Shown piece by piece: positions 18,827 through 27,892 of a stretch of DNA of 64,000 nt. The notes under the pieces are model-generated. The model saw nothing but the letters and a program-made list of their open reading frames with translations. It had not been told where the DNA came from and ran no database searches. Source of the stretch: CAVOXO01 sp963700425 (GTDB lineage Bacteria; Actinomycetota; Acidimicrobiia; Acidimicrobiales; Microtrichaceae); the NCBI GenBank assembly GCA_963700425.1, contig CAVOXO010000003.1, forward strand, positions 778,986 to 842,985, written 5' to 3'. The translations under genes were made by a program, and so were the position numbers. Numbering within the stretch: position 1 is the stretch's first letter; each line of letters begins with the position of its first letter.

Positions 18827-19561
18827 TCAGAGCGTTCGGGGAGCGCTCATCGTGAAGTGCAGGTGCTCGCTCCACGTCGCGAGGAGGGGACGCTCCGCCG
18901 GTCTCAGCCGTCTGATCTCGTCGGCGACGGGGTGCTCGCCGAGGCGAAGCGACACTCCACGCCGGTGGTATCCGACCCCGCGGTACGACTGGGTCAGGTG
19001 CCCGACCATGGGCTCACCGTCGAGAACCGAGTACACGGGGGGTGAGATGGTTCGAGGCGTGGTGGTGCCGGTGGCGGGGACCTCCAGGGACAGGACCTCG
19101 GTGTCGCCGTCATACCACGACATCGAGGCGCGGCCGTCTCGACGGGACCAGCGCAGATCCTCCAGCGTCTTGGGAAAGCCCCACATCTCCAGCCCGGCCT
19201 GCCGTGACAGCTCGGTCGTCACGGCGAGGCGCCAGGAGTACGACGGGACCGTTCCCCTCAGCGCCCGCCACGCCGTGGACAGGTAGGGGATGTCGTGGGG
19301 CCGCGGTCGGGGTTCGACGAAAAGTGCGAACGCCACCTCGTCGTAGGACCCGCAGTCGGTGTCGGTGTAGTGAACGCAGACGAGCGTCATGATCGACCGG
19401 CCCGGCGCGATCTGCGCCGCGGTGAAGGGCCGGTCGCCGAGCAGGTCGTTGGCCGCCGCCGTGGGCACGGAGAAGAGCCCCATCAGCGATGAGCCGTCTC
19501 GGAAGTGGGTGGGATAGCCGAGATCGTGACCCACGATCCGGAATCCCGCTGACTCGACCAT
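18827..19561 (-). CDS. Acetoacetate decarboxylase (ADC) family protein
   Basis: A 244-residue protein of the ADC superfamily. The recognisable parts are SSLMGLFSVPTAAANDLLG near the N-terminus, CVHYTDTDCGSYDEVAFALF in the middle and GLEMWGFPKTLEDLRWSRRD, where the EMWGFPK block corresponds to the family core. True acetoacetate decarboxylases carry two adjacent lysines in the active site; I cannot see that pair, so a different substrate (or a binding role) is likely. ATG 19561 is preceded by TGAGGACG, a fair ribosome binding site. It lies downstream of the Lrp gene on the same strand (37 bases between) and upstream of the acyltransferase, so it may belong to the polyamine regulon. Confidence 0.72.
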   Translation of the reverse strand: MVESAGFRIVGHDLGYPTHFRDGSSLMGLFSVPTAAANDLLGDRPFTAAQIAPGRSIMTLVCVHYTDTDCGSYDEVAFALFVEPRPRPHDIPYLSTAWRALRGTVPSYSWRLAVTTELSRQAGLEMWGFPKTLEDLRWSRRDGRASMSWYDGDTEVLSLEVPATGTTTPRTISPPVYSVLDGEPMVGHLTQSYRGVGYHRRGVSLRLGEHPVADEIRRLRPAERPLLATWSEHLHFTMSAPRTL

Positions 19562-19598
19562 CGTCCTCAGACACTACGGGCTCGAGCGGATACGGCGG

Positions 19599-20081
19599 TC
19601 AGTGAACTCCCCAGGCGTAGCTCTGTTTCTCGAGATGGAGATAGGTCAGGATCTCGATCTCGTCGACCCCGTCGACCTGTCGAACCTCGGAGTTCACCAG
19701 CACGAAGAGGGCGCCCATGTCGTGGCAGACCACTTCGCAGATGACGTCGTATCGCCCTGCCGTCGCCACGACGTATTCGAGCGAATCGAGATCCGCGAGC
19801 CGTCGCGCCACATCGCGGACGTCGCCGTTGACGGTCAATCCGATCATTGCCTGGACACTGAATCCCAGCAGGGCCGGGTCGGCCACCGCCACGACCTGGA
19901 TCGCCCCTGAGGACAGCAGTCGCCTGACCCTCTGTCGGACCGCCGCGGCCGACAGGCCGACGCGATCCGACAACGCCGAATACGACAGGCGTCCGTCCAC
20001 CTGGAGCTCGGCGACGATGGCCTTGTCGAACGAGTCGAGATCGACGGTGCCCTCGTCGGAGCGGTGATCATCGAGCGTCAT
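19599..20081 (-). CDS. Lrp/AsnC family transcriptional regulator
   Basis: A 160-residue leucine-responsive-type regulator. The N-terminal helix-turn-helix is in FDKAIVAELQVDGRLSYSAL and SDRVGLSAAAVRQRVRRLLSSG; the C-terminal ligand-binding RAM domain starts at VQAMIGLTVNGDVRDVA and ends EIEILTYLHLEKQSYAWG. Its ATG overlaps the stop of the class III aminotransferase (ATGA, 20078-20081), so the two are translationally coupled. Such regulators commonly sense the substrate or product of the linked aminotransferase. The likely targets are the divergent promoters between 21455 and 21600. The frame is open 63 codons upstream, but that is the aminotransferase 3' end in another frame. Confidence 0.92.
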   Translation of the reverse strand: MTLDDHRSDEGTVDLDSFDKAIVAELQVDGRLSYSALSDRVGLSAAAVRQRVRRLLSSGAIQVVAVADPALLGFSVQAMIGLTVNGDVRDVARRLADLDSLEYVVATAGRYDVICEVVCHDMGALFVLVNSEVRQVDGVDEIEILTYLHLEKQSYAWGVH

Positions 20082-21454
20082 GTCGGGCGTGCAGCTCGTC
20101 CCAGGCGTCGGTCGAGCGCGTGGCGGAGGATCGCGGCGTACTGTCCGAATTCCTCGGGCCCGGCGACCAACGGCGGTGCCAACTGGATGACGGGATCGCC
20201 GCGATCGTCCGCCCGGCAGATCAGGCCGAGATCGAACAGACGTCGGCCGAGGTACACCCTGATCAACCACTCGAGCTCCTCGGGGCTGAACGGTTCGCCG
20301 TCACGCCACATCTCGACTCCGTAGAAGTAGCCCATGCCGCGGACCTCGGCGACGATCGGCAGGTCCAGGAGCGTGTCGAGCGCGGCCCGGAACGCGTCCT
20401 CGTTCTCACGGACGCGGCCGTTGAGGTCCTCGCGTTCCATCAGATCGATGTTGGCGAGAGCGACTGCGCACCCGACGGGGTGACCGCCGAACGTGATGCC
20501 GTGGAGGAACGACTCGTCGCCGTCGATGAACGGGCCGGCGATCTCGTCGGAGACCAGCAGCCCGCCGAGCGGCACGTAGCCCGAGGTGACGCCCTTGGCG
20601 AAGGTGATCATGTCGGGGCGATAGCCGAGCCTCTGCGATCCGAACCAGGCCCCGAGGCGTCCGAAGGCACAGATCACCTCGTCGGAGACCAACAGGACGC
20701 CGTGGCGGTCACAGATCTCCCGCACCCTGGCGAAGTACCCCTCGGGCGGCACGAAGCAGCCACCCGAGTTCTGCACCGGCTCCAGGAAGACGGCTGCCAC
20801 GGTCTCGGGGCCTGCTTCGATGATGAGTCGTTCGATGTCCTCGGCGCAGTCGAGGGTGCAGGCCTCCTTCTGTGAGCAGAACTGGCAGTGCAGATGATTG
20901 GTGTTCACGGCGTGGAGGGTGAGGTCGTTCAGCATCGGGCGGAACGGCTCTTTGATCGCGTCGATCCCGGTGATGGCGAGGGCGCCGAGGCCGGTGCCGT
21001 GATAGGCGGTTCGGCGGGAGATGACCTTCACCCGCTCGGGCTGACCGATCGCCAGGAAGTACTGACGGGCGAGCTTCCATGCGGACTCGACCGCCTCGCT
21101 GCCGCCGGTGGTGAAGAAGACGTGGTTGAAATGGTCGTCGGCCAGTCCGCAGATCCGCTCGCCGAGAGCGATCGCGGCGGGGTGGGAGTACGTCCACAGC
21201 GGGAAGAAGGCGAGCTGCTTCGCCTGGGCCGCCGCGGCGTCGGCCAGCTCCTGACGACCGTGTCCCACCTGGACGACGAAGAGCCCGGCCAGGCCGTCGA
21301 GGTACTTCTTGCCGTCGGTGTCCCAGACGTAGGCACCGTCGCCCCTTTCGATGATCCTGACGTCGTCGCCGCCCGCTCCGCCCATGCGGGTGAAGTGGAG
21401 CCACACCGGATCGTCGGCCGTGGGGGCGGGGGAGGCGGCGTCATGCACAGTCAT
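20078..21454 (-). CDS. Class III PLP aminotransferase, putrescine/omega-amino-acid type
   Basis: A 458-residue class III aminotransferase resembling SpuC (putrescine-pyruvate transaminase) and other omega-transaminases. It would convert putrescine to 4-aminobutyraldehyde. The PLP-binding lysine is K287 in MITFAKGVTSGYVPLGG; VFFTTGGSEAVESAWKLAR at residues 112-130 binds the cofactor phosphate, and LLVSDEVICAFGRLG carries the PLP-ring aspartate. An unusual feature is four cysteines at 190, 193, 199 and 203 (C-x2-C-x5-C-x3-C), within a loop that could hold a metal. ATG 21454 has AGGAGA 10 bases upstream. Divergent from the aldehyde dehydrogenase that would take its product, and coupled to the Lrp gene. 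Confidence 0.88.
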   Translation of the reverse strand: MTVHDAASPAPTADDPVWLHFTRMGGAGGDDVRIIERGDGAYVWDTDGKKYLDGLAGLFVVQVGHGRQELADAAAAQAKQLAFFPLWTYSHPAAIALGERICGLADDHFNHVFFTTGGSEAVESAWKLARQYFLAIGQPERVKVISRRTAYHGTGLGALAITGIDAIKEPFRPMLNDLTLHAVNTNHLHCQFCSQKEACTLDCAEDIERLIIEAGPETVAAVFLEPVQNSGGCFVPPEGYFARVREICDRHGVLLVSDEVICAFGRLGAWFGSQRLGYRPDMITFAKGVTSGYVPLGGLLVSDEIAGPFIDGDESFLHGITFGGHPVGCAVALANIDLMEREDLNGRVRENEDAFRAALDTLLDLPIVAEVRGMGYFYGVEMWRDGEPFSPEELEWLIRVYLGRRLFDLGLICRADDRGDPVIQLAPPLVAGPEEFGQYAAILRHALDRRLGRAARPT

Positions 21455-21538
21455 CGGTGGTGATCTCCTGGGTACGATTCACTCGTCAATCAACAAGTTT
21501 CGATCGATTCCTTCACATCATGGCAGATACGCGACTAG

Positions 21539-21575
21539 ATTCGTCGATGATCTTCGGATTCGATCAGAATTCGAT
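21539..21575. promoter_or_regulatory. AT-rich divergent promoter region with ATTCG(AT) direct repeats
   Basis: Between the aminotransferase and aldehyde dehydrogenase genes (21455-21600) base composition falls well below the local GC level. It holds ATTCGAT at 21558-21564 and again at 21569-21575, 11 bases apart (one helical turn), and ATTCG at 21539. Phased repeats of this kind suit a dimeric or octameric regulator such as the neighbouring Lrp protein. No binding evidence beyond pattern and position. Confidence 0.4.
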
Positions 21576-21600
21576 AGCTACCACCATCATCAGGGGGCTG

Positions 21601-23023
21601 TTGCAGGACCAGAACTTCATCGGCGGATCGTTCCGACCGGCACGCGACGGCGCCACCGACGACATCGTTGATCCGGCGACCGGAACGGTGATCGGATCGG
21701 CACCGTCGAGCGGTGCCGACGACGTGGCGGACGCCGTCGCGGCCGCGGCCGCCGCCTTCGACGAGTGGTCGATGAAGACTCCCCGGGAGCGGAGTGAGCT
21801 GATGGGCAAGCTCACCGACCGAATCGAGGGGGCGATCGGCGAGCTCTCCGAGATGGAGTCACGCAACGTGGGCAAACCCGTGTCGATCATCGAGTTCGAG
21901 ATGGACCTCACGGTCGACAACTGGCGCTTCTTCGAGCGCGGCCGGACGGTTCCTCGAGGGCAAGGCGGCCGGGGAGTACATGGAGGGATACACCTCGATG
22001 GTCCGCCGTGATCCCCTCGGCGTCATCGGATCGATCGCCCCGTGGAACTACCCGCTCAACATGGCGACATGGAAGGTGGGACCCGCCCTGGCCGCCGGTA
22101 ACACCGTGGTGCTCAAGCCCTCGGAGTTGACGCCGTACACCGCGTTGCGTCTCGCCGAGCTGACCGAGGGCATCCTGCCCCCCGGGGTCTTCAACGTCGT
22201 CTGCGGCCAGGGCGCCACCGCCGGCGCCGCGCTGGTGGAGCACCCTGACGTGGCGATGGTCTCGCTCACCGGCAGCGTCGCAGCCGGCAAGGAGGTCGCC
22301 CGGGTGGCCTCACAATCGGTCAAGCGCGTGCATCTCGAACTTGGCGGAAAGGCCCCGGTGATCGTGTTCGACGACGCCGACGTGGATGCCGTCGTCGAAG
22401 GGGTGCGGGCCGGAGGGTTCTACAACTCGGGCCAGGACTGCACCGCGGCCTGCCGGGTGGTCGCAGGTCCGAGTGTCTACGAGAACCTGGTGGCCGCCCT
22501 CGGCTCGTCCATCGCGGAGATCCCCTTCGGTGACCCCACCGACGCGGAGACCGAGGTCGGTCCGGTCGTCTCGGCCGCTCAGCTCGAACGGGTGTCGTCG
22601 ATGGTGTCGCGCGCCACGGACGCGGGTGCCGAGATCGTCGTCGGCGGGTCGATCGCGGCCCGCGACGGCTTCTACTACCAGCCGTCCCTGGTGGTCGGGC
22701 CGACTCAGGACTCCGAGATCGTCCAACGGGAGGTCTTCGGGCCGGTGGTCACCGTTCAGAGGGCGCCCGACGAGGAGACCGCCCTGGCCTGGGCCAACGG
22801 CGTCGACTACGGCCTCGCATCGAGCGTGTGGACGAGGGATGTGGGTCGCGCCATGCGGATGGCGAAGGGACTCCAATACGGCTGTGTGTGGATCAACGAC
22901 CACCTTCCGATCATCTCGGAGATGCCCCACGGTGGATTCAAACAATCCGGGTACGGCAAGGACATGTCGATGTACGCCGTCGAGCACTACACCGAGATCA
23001 AGCACGTGATGATCAAGCACTGA
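21601..23023 (+). CDS. patD: Gamma-aminobutyraldehyde dehydrogenase (PatD-like), one frame break
   Basis: An NAD-dependent aldehyde dehydrogenase resembling PatD/YdcW, oxidising 4-aminobutyraldehyde to GABA. Key parts: IAPWNYPLNMATWKVGPALA, the cofactor-binding TGSVAAGKEVAR, the general-base glutamate in HLELGGKAPVIVF and the nucleophile cysteine in YNSGQDCTAACRVV, which is the PatD/betaine-aldehyde form. An extra base near 21945 separates NWRFFERGR from FLEGKAAGEYMEGYTSMVRR. The start is uncertain: TTG 21601 with AGGGGG just upstream gives LQDQNFIGGSFRPA, the normal family beginning; ATG 21547 and earlier codons are in frame too. Corrected length is about 474 residues. A second aldehyde dehydrogenase starts one base after the stop. 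Confidence 0.87.
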
Positions 23024-23024
23024 C

Positions 23025-24456
23025 ATGGGCGACACGAGCGCACAGCGACCCCTCATCATCGGATCCGACCGGATCGTCACCGACGACGCCAGCGTCGTCA
23101 GGTCCCCCTATGACGGAGCCGTGCTCGGGTCCGTCTCGGTGGGCAGCGCGGGCCACATCGACGCCGCGGTCGAGAGTGCCGGGACCGTCGCTCGCGGCCG
23201 GGCCGCTGCCTGCCCATCGCCGGGCCGAGATCCTCGACGAGGCCGCGGTGGCGCTCGCCTCGCGGATCGACGAGTTCGCCGGCTACATCAGCGGCGAATC
23301 CGCCAAGCCGATCACGACCGCTCGGATCGAGGCGGGCCGCGGCCGTCGACACGCTGCGCTTCTCCGCCGCGGAGGCCCGGACGGTCGGCGGCGAGGTGAT
23401 CACCATGGACGCCAGCTCGGCGGGCATCGGCAAGACCGCGTTCATGCGTCGAGTGCCGATCGGAGTGGTCGCGGCCATCTCGCCGTTCAATTTCCCCCTC
23501 AACCTGGTGTGTCACAAGGTCGGCCCGGCGATCGCGGCGGGGTGCCCGGTGGTGCTCAAACCGGCATCGGCGACCCCCCTCACCGCCCTTGCTCTGGCCG
23601 ATCTCCTCGAGGGACGCCGGTCTCCCGGACGGATGGCTCAACGTCGTGACGATGTCGGGGCGGACTGCTCAACACCTGGTCGAACACGACGGAGTGGCCA
23701 TGATCACGTTCACGGGTTCGCCCGAGGTCGGCTGGGGGATCCGGGCGTCCGCCGCCCGGAAGAAGGTCGGCCTGGAGCTGGGCAACAACGCGCCGGTCAT
23801 CATCGAGGCCGACTCCGACTGGCGGACCGCGGCGACGAAGATCCGCATGGCGGGATTCGCCTTCGCGGGCCAGACCTGCATCTCCACTCAGCGGATCTAT
23901 GTGTCCTCGTCGATCGTCTCGGAGTTCACCGCCGCTCTCGTCGATGAGGTGACGACACTCGTCGTCGGCGATCCGTCCGATCCGGCCACCGAGGTCAGCG
24001 CTCTCATCGACGAGGGCGAGGCCGATCGGGTGACGTCGTGGATCGACGAGGCCGTCGCCGGCGGGGCCGTGGTGGAGCTGGGCGGTCGAGCGCGACGCCG
24101 GCGTCGTGATGCCGACCATCCTGTCGGGTGTCAACGAGGACATGTCGGTGTGCCGTGGTGAGGTGTTCGGTCCGGTCGTGTCGGTGATCCCCTATGACGA
24201 CGTCGAGGACGCCTTCGGCGCGGCCAACGACACCCGCTACGGGCTGCAGGCGTCGATCTTCACCTCGCAGCTAGCGGTCGCGTTGCGCGCCGCCGACGTC
24301 CTGGACTTCGGCGGCGTCCTCGTCAACGAGACACCGTCATGGCGAGCCGACCACATGCCCTATGGCGGGGTCCGGGACTCGGGGAACACCCGCGAAGGCC
24401 CCCACTATGCCGTGAGGGAGATGACCGAACCGCGCCTCATCGTCATGCAGCCCTGA
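23025..24456 (+). CDS. Aldehyde dehydrogenase, succinate-semialdehyde candidate, four frame breaks
   Basis: A second NAD(P)-dependent aldehyde dehydrogenase. Recognisable parts, after joining frames, are IGVVAAISPFNFPLNLVCHK, TFTGSPEVGWGIRASA, the glutamate-bearing KVGLELGNNAPVIIEAD, the catalytic cysteine in FAGQTCISTQRIYV, and RGEVFGPVVSVIPYDD near the end. Extra bases are needed near 23199, 23335, 23614 and 24087; the corrected length is about 476 residues. Placed between the PatD-like gene and the GabT-like gene, it is the natural candidate for oxidising succinate semialdehyde, but the sequence alone would also fit lactaldehyde or related substrates. ATG 23025 lies one base beyond the previous stop, so the pair is tightly coupled. 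Confidence 0.8.
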
Positions 24457-24485
24457 CACCTGCGTGGTCCGAGAAAGGGAGTCGA

Positions 24486-25754
24486 ATGAGCGACAGTCAG
24501 AACCACCTGTCCGACGTATGGTTCCGAGTCACCGATCTCGACGTGGCGACGGCCTCCGGATGCGTGGTCACCACCACCGACGGAGTCGAGTACCTGGACT
24601 TCACGAGCGGGATAGCGGTGGCGTCGACGGGACATTGCCATCCCCGCGTCGTGGAGGCCATCTCCGCCCAGGCCGCCCGCTTCATCCACGCCCAGGTGAA
24701 CGTCTACCGCCACGACCTCCTCGAGCCGCTGGCCGACCGCCTGGCCGCGATCACGCCCGAGGGCATCGACACCTTCTTCTTCACCAATTCGGGAGCGGAG
24801 GCAACCGAGTCGGCCGTGAAGCTGGCGAAGCAGGCCACCGGGCGTCCCCATGTCATCGTCGTGGAGGGGTCGTTCCACGGCCGAACCGCGCAGGCCATGG
24901 CCATGACCACCTCCAAGTCGGGGTACCGCGCCGGTCATGCCCCGCTCCCGGCGGGCGTCTTTGTCACGACGTTTCCCGACGTGACCCACGGCGGGGTGGA
25001 CCTCGATGACGCGTCGGAGGTCGCGCTGGCGGACCTCGACCGATTGCTCGCGACCCAGACCGCTCCGTCGGAAACGGCCGCGCTGTTCGTCGAACCGGTT
25101 CTCGGCGAGGGTGGGTACGTTCCCGCGCCCCAGCCGTTCCTCCGAGGACTCCGCGACCGCTGTGCGGCCCATGGCATTCTCTTCGTGGCCGACGAGGTCC
25201 AGAGCGGTTTCGGGCGAACCGGAGCGATGTTCGCCATCGAACCGAGCGGAGTCCGGCCCGACGTCGTCGTGATGGCCAAGGGCCTGGCATCGGGCTTCCC
25301 GATCTCGGCGGTCGGGGCAACGGCGGAGCTCATGGCCCGGTGGCCCCAGGGAAGTCACGGTGGCACCTACGGGGGCAATCCGATGGGTTGTGCCGCCGCT
25401 CTGGCCACCATCGACGTGATCGGGGCCCCGGGGTTCCTCGACAACGTTGTGGAGCGGGGTCGGCAATTGAGCGCCGGTCTGGCCGAGCTCGCTCTTGAGT
25501 ATCCCGTGATCGACCACGTGAGGGGTCCCGGTCTCATGGTCGGGTGCGAGTTCCGCGGGCCCGACGGTTCACCCGATGCAGCACGCGCCGCGGCGGTGAT
25601 GGCGCACTGCCGGACCGTCTCCCGCGTCCTGTTGATGGGCGCCGGACATCAGGGGTCGGTCGTGCGATGGATGCCGCCGCTGGTCGTCAACGACAGCGAG
25701 ATCTCCCGGGGGCTCGAGGCGTTCGAGTCGGCGCTGGCCGCCACCGCGTCCTGA
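24486..25754 (+). CDS. gabT: 4-aminobutyrate aminotransferase-type class III enzyme
   Basis: A 422-residue class III PLP aminotransferase of the GabT/ArgD type, probably transferring the amino group of GABA to 2-oxoglutarate or pyruvate to give succinate semialdehyde. Features: LDFTSGIAVASTGHCHPRVV near residues 34-53, FFTNSGAEATESAVKLAK (phosphate binding), VVEGSFHGRTAQAMA, ILFVADEVQSGFGRTG with the PLP aspartate and VVVMAKGLASGFPISA with the PLP lysine. ATG 24486 follows GGGAG at good spacing. It is the last gene of the putrescine-to-succinate run. Its 3' end overlaps the 3' end of the convergent GGDEF gene by 106 bases. The frame is intact. Confidence 0.88.
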   Translation: MSDSQNHLSDVWFRVTDLDVATASGCVVTTTDGVEYLDFTSGIAVASTGHCHPRVVEAISAQAARFIHAQVNVYRHDLLEPLADRLAAITPEGIDTFFFTNSGAEATESAVKLAKQATGRPHVIVVEGSFHGRTAQAMAMTTSKSGYRAGHAPLPAGVFVTTFPDVTHGGVDLDDASEVALADLDRLLATQTAPSETAALFVEPVLGEGGYVPAPQPFLRGLRDRCAAHGILFVADEVQSGFGRTGAMFAIEPSGVRPDVVVMAKGLASGFPISAVGATAELMARWPQGSHGGTYGGNPMGCAAALATIDVIGAPGFLDNVVERGRQLSAGLAELALEYPVIDHVRGPGLMVGCEFRGPDGSPDAARAAAVMAHCRTVSRVLLMGAGHQGSVVRWMPPLVVNDSEISRGLEAFESALAATAS

Positions 25755-26959
25755 CCCCGCCGACGTCCCACGGCGATCCGGTTTCGCCCGGAGTCCTTCG
25801 CGCTGTACAGCGCGCCGTCGGCCATCGTCATTGCCGCGGTCAGATCCGCCCCCACATCGACGCTGATGCCGATGCTCGCCGTCACGCCGACTCCGCCTCG
25901 CCCGGGGGAGAGCTCGGCATCCGCGATCGCAGTGCGCAGCCGATCGGCCTCGGCGAGCACTGCTTCGCGGGTCAGACCCGTGAGCACCGCGCCGAACTCC
26001 TCGCCACCGAGGCGTCCGACCACCGCATCGGAGTTCTCGAGATCGCGAAGCAGCATGGCCACGCCTCGCAACACGGCGTCGCCTTCGCTGTGACCATGGG
26101 TGTCGTTGACCGATTTGAAATGGTCTAGGTCGATGAGGAGAACCGCCGCCGGCCTGCCGTCGCAGTGGGCGCGCTCGACGAGGGTGTGGGCCCGCTCGAG
26201 GAACGAGCGCCTGTTGCGGAGGGCGGTGAGGCCGTCGAACTCCGCGAGATACACGAGGCGGGTCTCGAGCTCCTTGCGCCGATCGATCTCTCCCTCGAGG
26301 TCGGCGATGACCGAGACGCGCTCCGACTCCGCCACGAACGACTCGCGGCGTGAGCGGTTGAGGGCCACGCCCATCAACCAGCCGAACAGGGCCATCATGG
26401 CCAGAGCACCGGCGGTCTCCCGGGGGGAGGCGACCGGCATCGGGGCCCACGCCGCGACCGCCGGCGGGTAGGTCGCGACGATCGAACACACGATGAGGCC
26501 CCGTATCCACATCCGCACGGGGAGGAAGATCTCCACGGCGATCATCACCGCGGCGATGCTGAAGTTCATCAGCGGTCCGGTTCGGGGCGAGAGCGACACG
26601 CTGACGAGCATGGTCATGTAGACCGCGGCGGTCGCGGCGTAGAGGATGAGCTCGGAGGTGGGCCCCCGGGCCGCGACGATCAGGAGTGCGCCCGCGATCA
26701 TGAACCGGATGGTCACGAGCAGTGTCGCATGGCTCTGGGAGCCGACCGCGGAGAGATCCACTGCCGACACCAACACGACCCCGACGAAGGCCATCAAGAC
26801 CACCAGCCGGGTGTTCGCTGCGTCTTCGCCACGGCGTGCGACGCGGAACCGTGACTCGAGCCCAGGGTCGGAGAACTCGCCGGTCCAACGCGAGGGCCGA
26901 GACGCACTCGGGTCGGTGAGGTGGCGCAGTTCGGTCACGTTGTCGGTATCGGTGCCCAT
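25649..26959 (-). CDS. Membrane-bound diguanylate cyclase (GGDEF)
   Basis: A 436-residue protein that would make cyclic di-GMP from two GTP. Residues about 50-205 hold some five to six membrane helices (LVVLMAFVGVVLVSAVDLSA; AAVYMTMLVSVSLS; IAAVMIAVEIFLPV; ALAMMALFGWLMGVAL). A short coiled linker (ADLEGEIDRRKELETRL) leads to a GGDEF domain starting LAEFDGLTALRNRRSFLERA, with the active-site motif GRLGGEEFGAVL (GGEEF variant, still catalytic) and ASIGISVDVGAD. No RxxD inhibitory site is clear at the expected place. The 50 residues after SGRNRIAVGRRRG overlap gabT on the other strand and look unstructured, so they may be only a run-on. Start ATG 26959. Confidence 0.9.
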   Translation of the reverse strand: MGTDTDNVTELRHLTDPSASRPSRWTGEFSDPGLESRFRVARRGEDAANTRLVVLMAFVGVVLVSAVDLSAVGSQSHATLLVTIRFMIAGALLIVAARGPTSELILYAATAAVYMTMLVSVSLSPRTGPLMNFSIAAVMIAVEIFLPVRMWIRGLIVCSIVATYPPAVAAWAPMPVASPRETAGALAMMALFGWLMGVALNRSRRESFVAESERVSVIADLEGEIDRRKELETRLVYLAEFDGLTALRNRRSFLERAHTLVERAHCDGRPAAVLLIDLDHFKSVNDTHGHSEGDAVLRGVAMLLRDLENSDAVVGRLGGEEFGAVLTGLTREAVLAEADRLRTAIADAELSPGRGGVGVTASIGISVDVGADLTAAMTMADGALYSAKDSGRNRIAVGRRRGQDAVAASADSNASSPREISLSLTTSGGIHRTTDP

Positions 26960-27007
26960 GACGGGGGTGCTTGATGGGCCGAATTGCCGCAGCGGGGGAC
27001 GAACGAC

Positions 27008-27814
27008 CTACGTCCGGGTGGCCGCGAGATCGTGGTCCCGCAGGATCGCGGCGAACAGGGGCGGGTCCACCAGTTGGCTCGGATGATGACCGGGGAGAGC
27101 GGACACCGCGATGGCCGGTGCCACCTCGAACCAGAAACTGAGCGCCCATCCGATGAGACGGGCCCAGGCCAGGGGGTGGTGGAATCGCCTGAAGCGCCAC
27201 ATCATGATCGTCGTCCCGGCAACGGTGAAGAACCCCAGGAGAGCGAGCGACGTCATCGTCGCGGCCAGGTATCGCAGGCGCGAGCCGTTGACGACCCGGT
27301 CGACCTCGAAGGCCACGTCCTTGTGCTCGACCTCCTCGGCGAGGTGCCACATGAACAGATCGCGCGCCCACGGGCGGGCATCGCCCATGACGCTGTGGAG
27401 GTGATCGTGGGTCCACCGGGCTATGGCGTAGGCGATGGTCTCCGAGCCGGCGGCGAAGGCCACGCTGAAGCGGAGGGATCGACGTCGCCACAGCGCCGCG
27501 TAGGACCGGCGGGCCACCCTCTCGAGGCGAGCCAGTGCCGGAGAGTCGCCGATCACGGCGTCGTTGAACCGTCGATGCTGCACATGGTGGGCCATCTCCT
27601 GGGCCGCGTAGTCGTCCGCGCGAGCTCTCAGTCCGGGGTCGAGTCGATCCAACGAGGCGCGTGTCGCCTTGACGACGTAGGGCTCCACGAACGGCATGAC
27701 CAGCGACACCGAGTTGGCAACGGCCGAGAACTCCGGGCGCGAGGGCGTCCAGCACGGATCCATGTCCGAGGGGATGCCGAAGTCGAGATGACGCTCGCGG
27801 AGCGGGTGGGCCAT
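27008..27814 (-). CDS. Predicted metal-dependent hydrolase (PF10118-type)
   Basis: A helical protein of about 268 residues from the predicted metal-dependent hydrolase family with a ferritin-like set of metal ligands. The ligand-rich segments are AAQEMAHHVQHRRFND (E..HH..H) and FMWHLAEEVEHKDVAFEV (H..EE..H), both in long helices. One hydrophobic helix near the end (ATMTSLALLGFFTVAGTTIMMW) suggests membrane association. The start at ATG 27814 gives MAHPLRERHLDFGIPSDMDP, the usual family beginning; the frame is open 21 more codons to 27877. The substrate is unknown. It lies 115 bases downstream of the gpx start region on the same strand and just after its stop. Confidence 0.78.
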   Translation of the reverse strand: MAHPLRERHLDFGIPSDMDPCWTPSRPEFSAVANSVSLVMPFVEPYVVKATRASLDRLDPGLRARADDYAAQEMAHHVQHRRFNDAVIGDSPALARLERVARRSYAALWRRRSLRFSVAFAAGSETIAYAIARWTHDHLHSVMGDARPWARDLFMWHLAEEVEHKDVAFEVDRVVNGSRLRYLAATMTSLALLGFFTVAGTTIMMWRFRRFHHPLAWARLIGWALSFWFEVAPAIAVSALPGHHPSQLVDPPLFAAILRDHDLAATRT

Positions 27815-27892
27815 GGAGATCCTGACGCGTACGGGCCGAGACCTTCTCGTCGGCACTCCGTGACCGGATCTGAACACGGACTCCGGAGTTGT

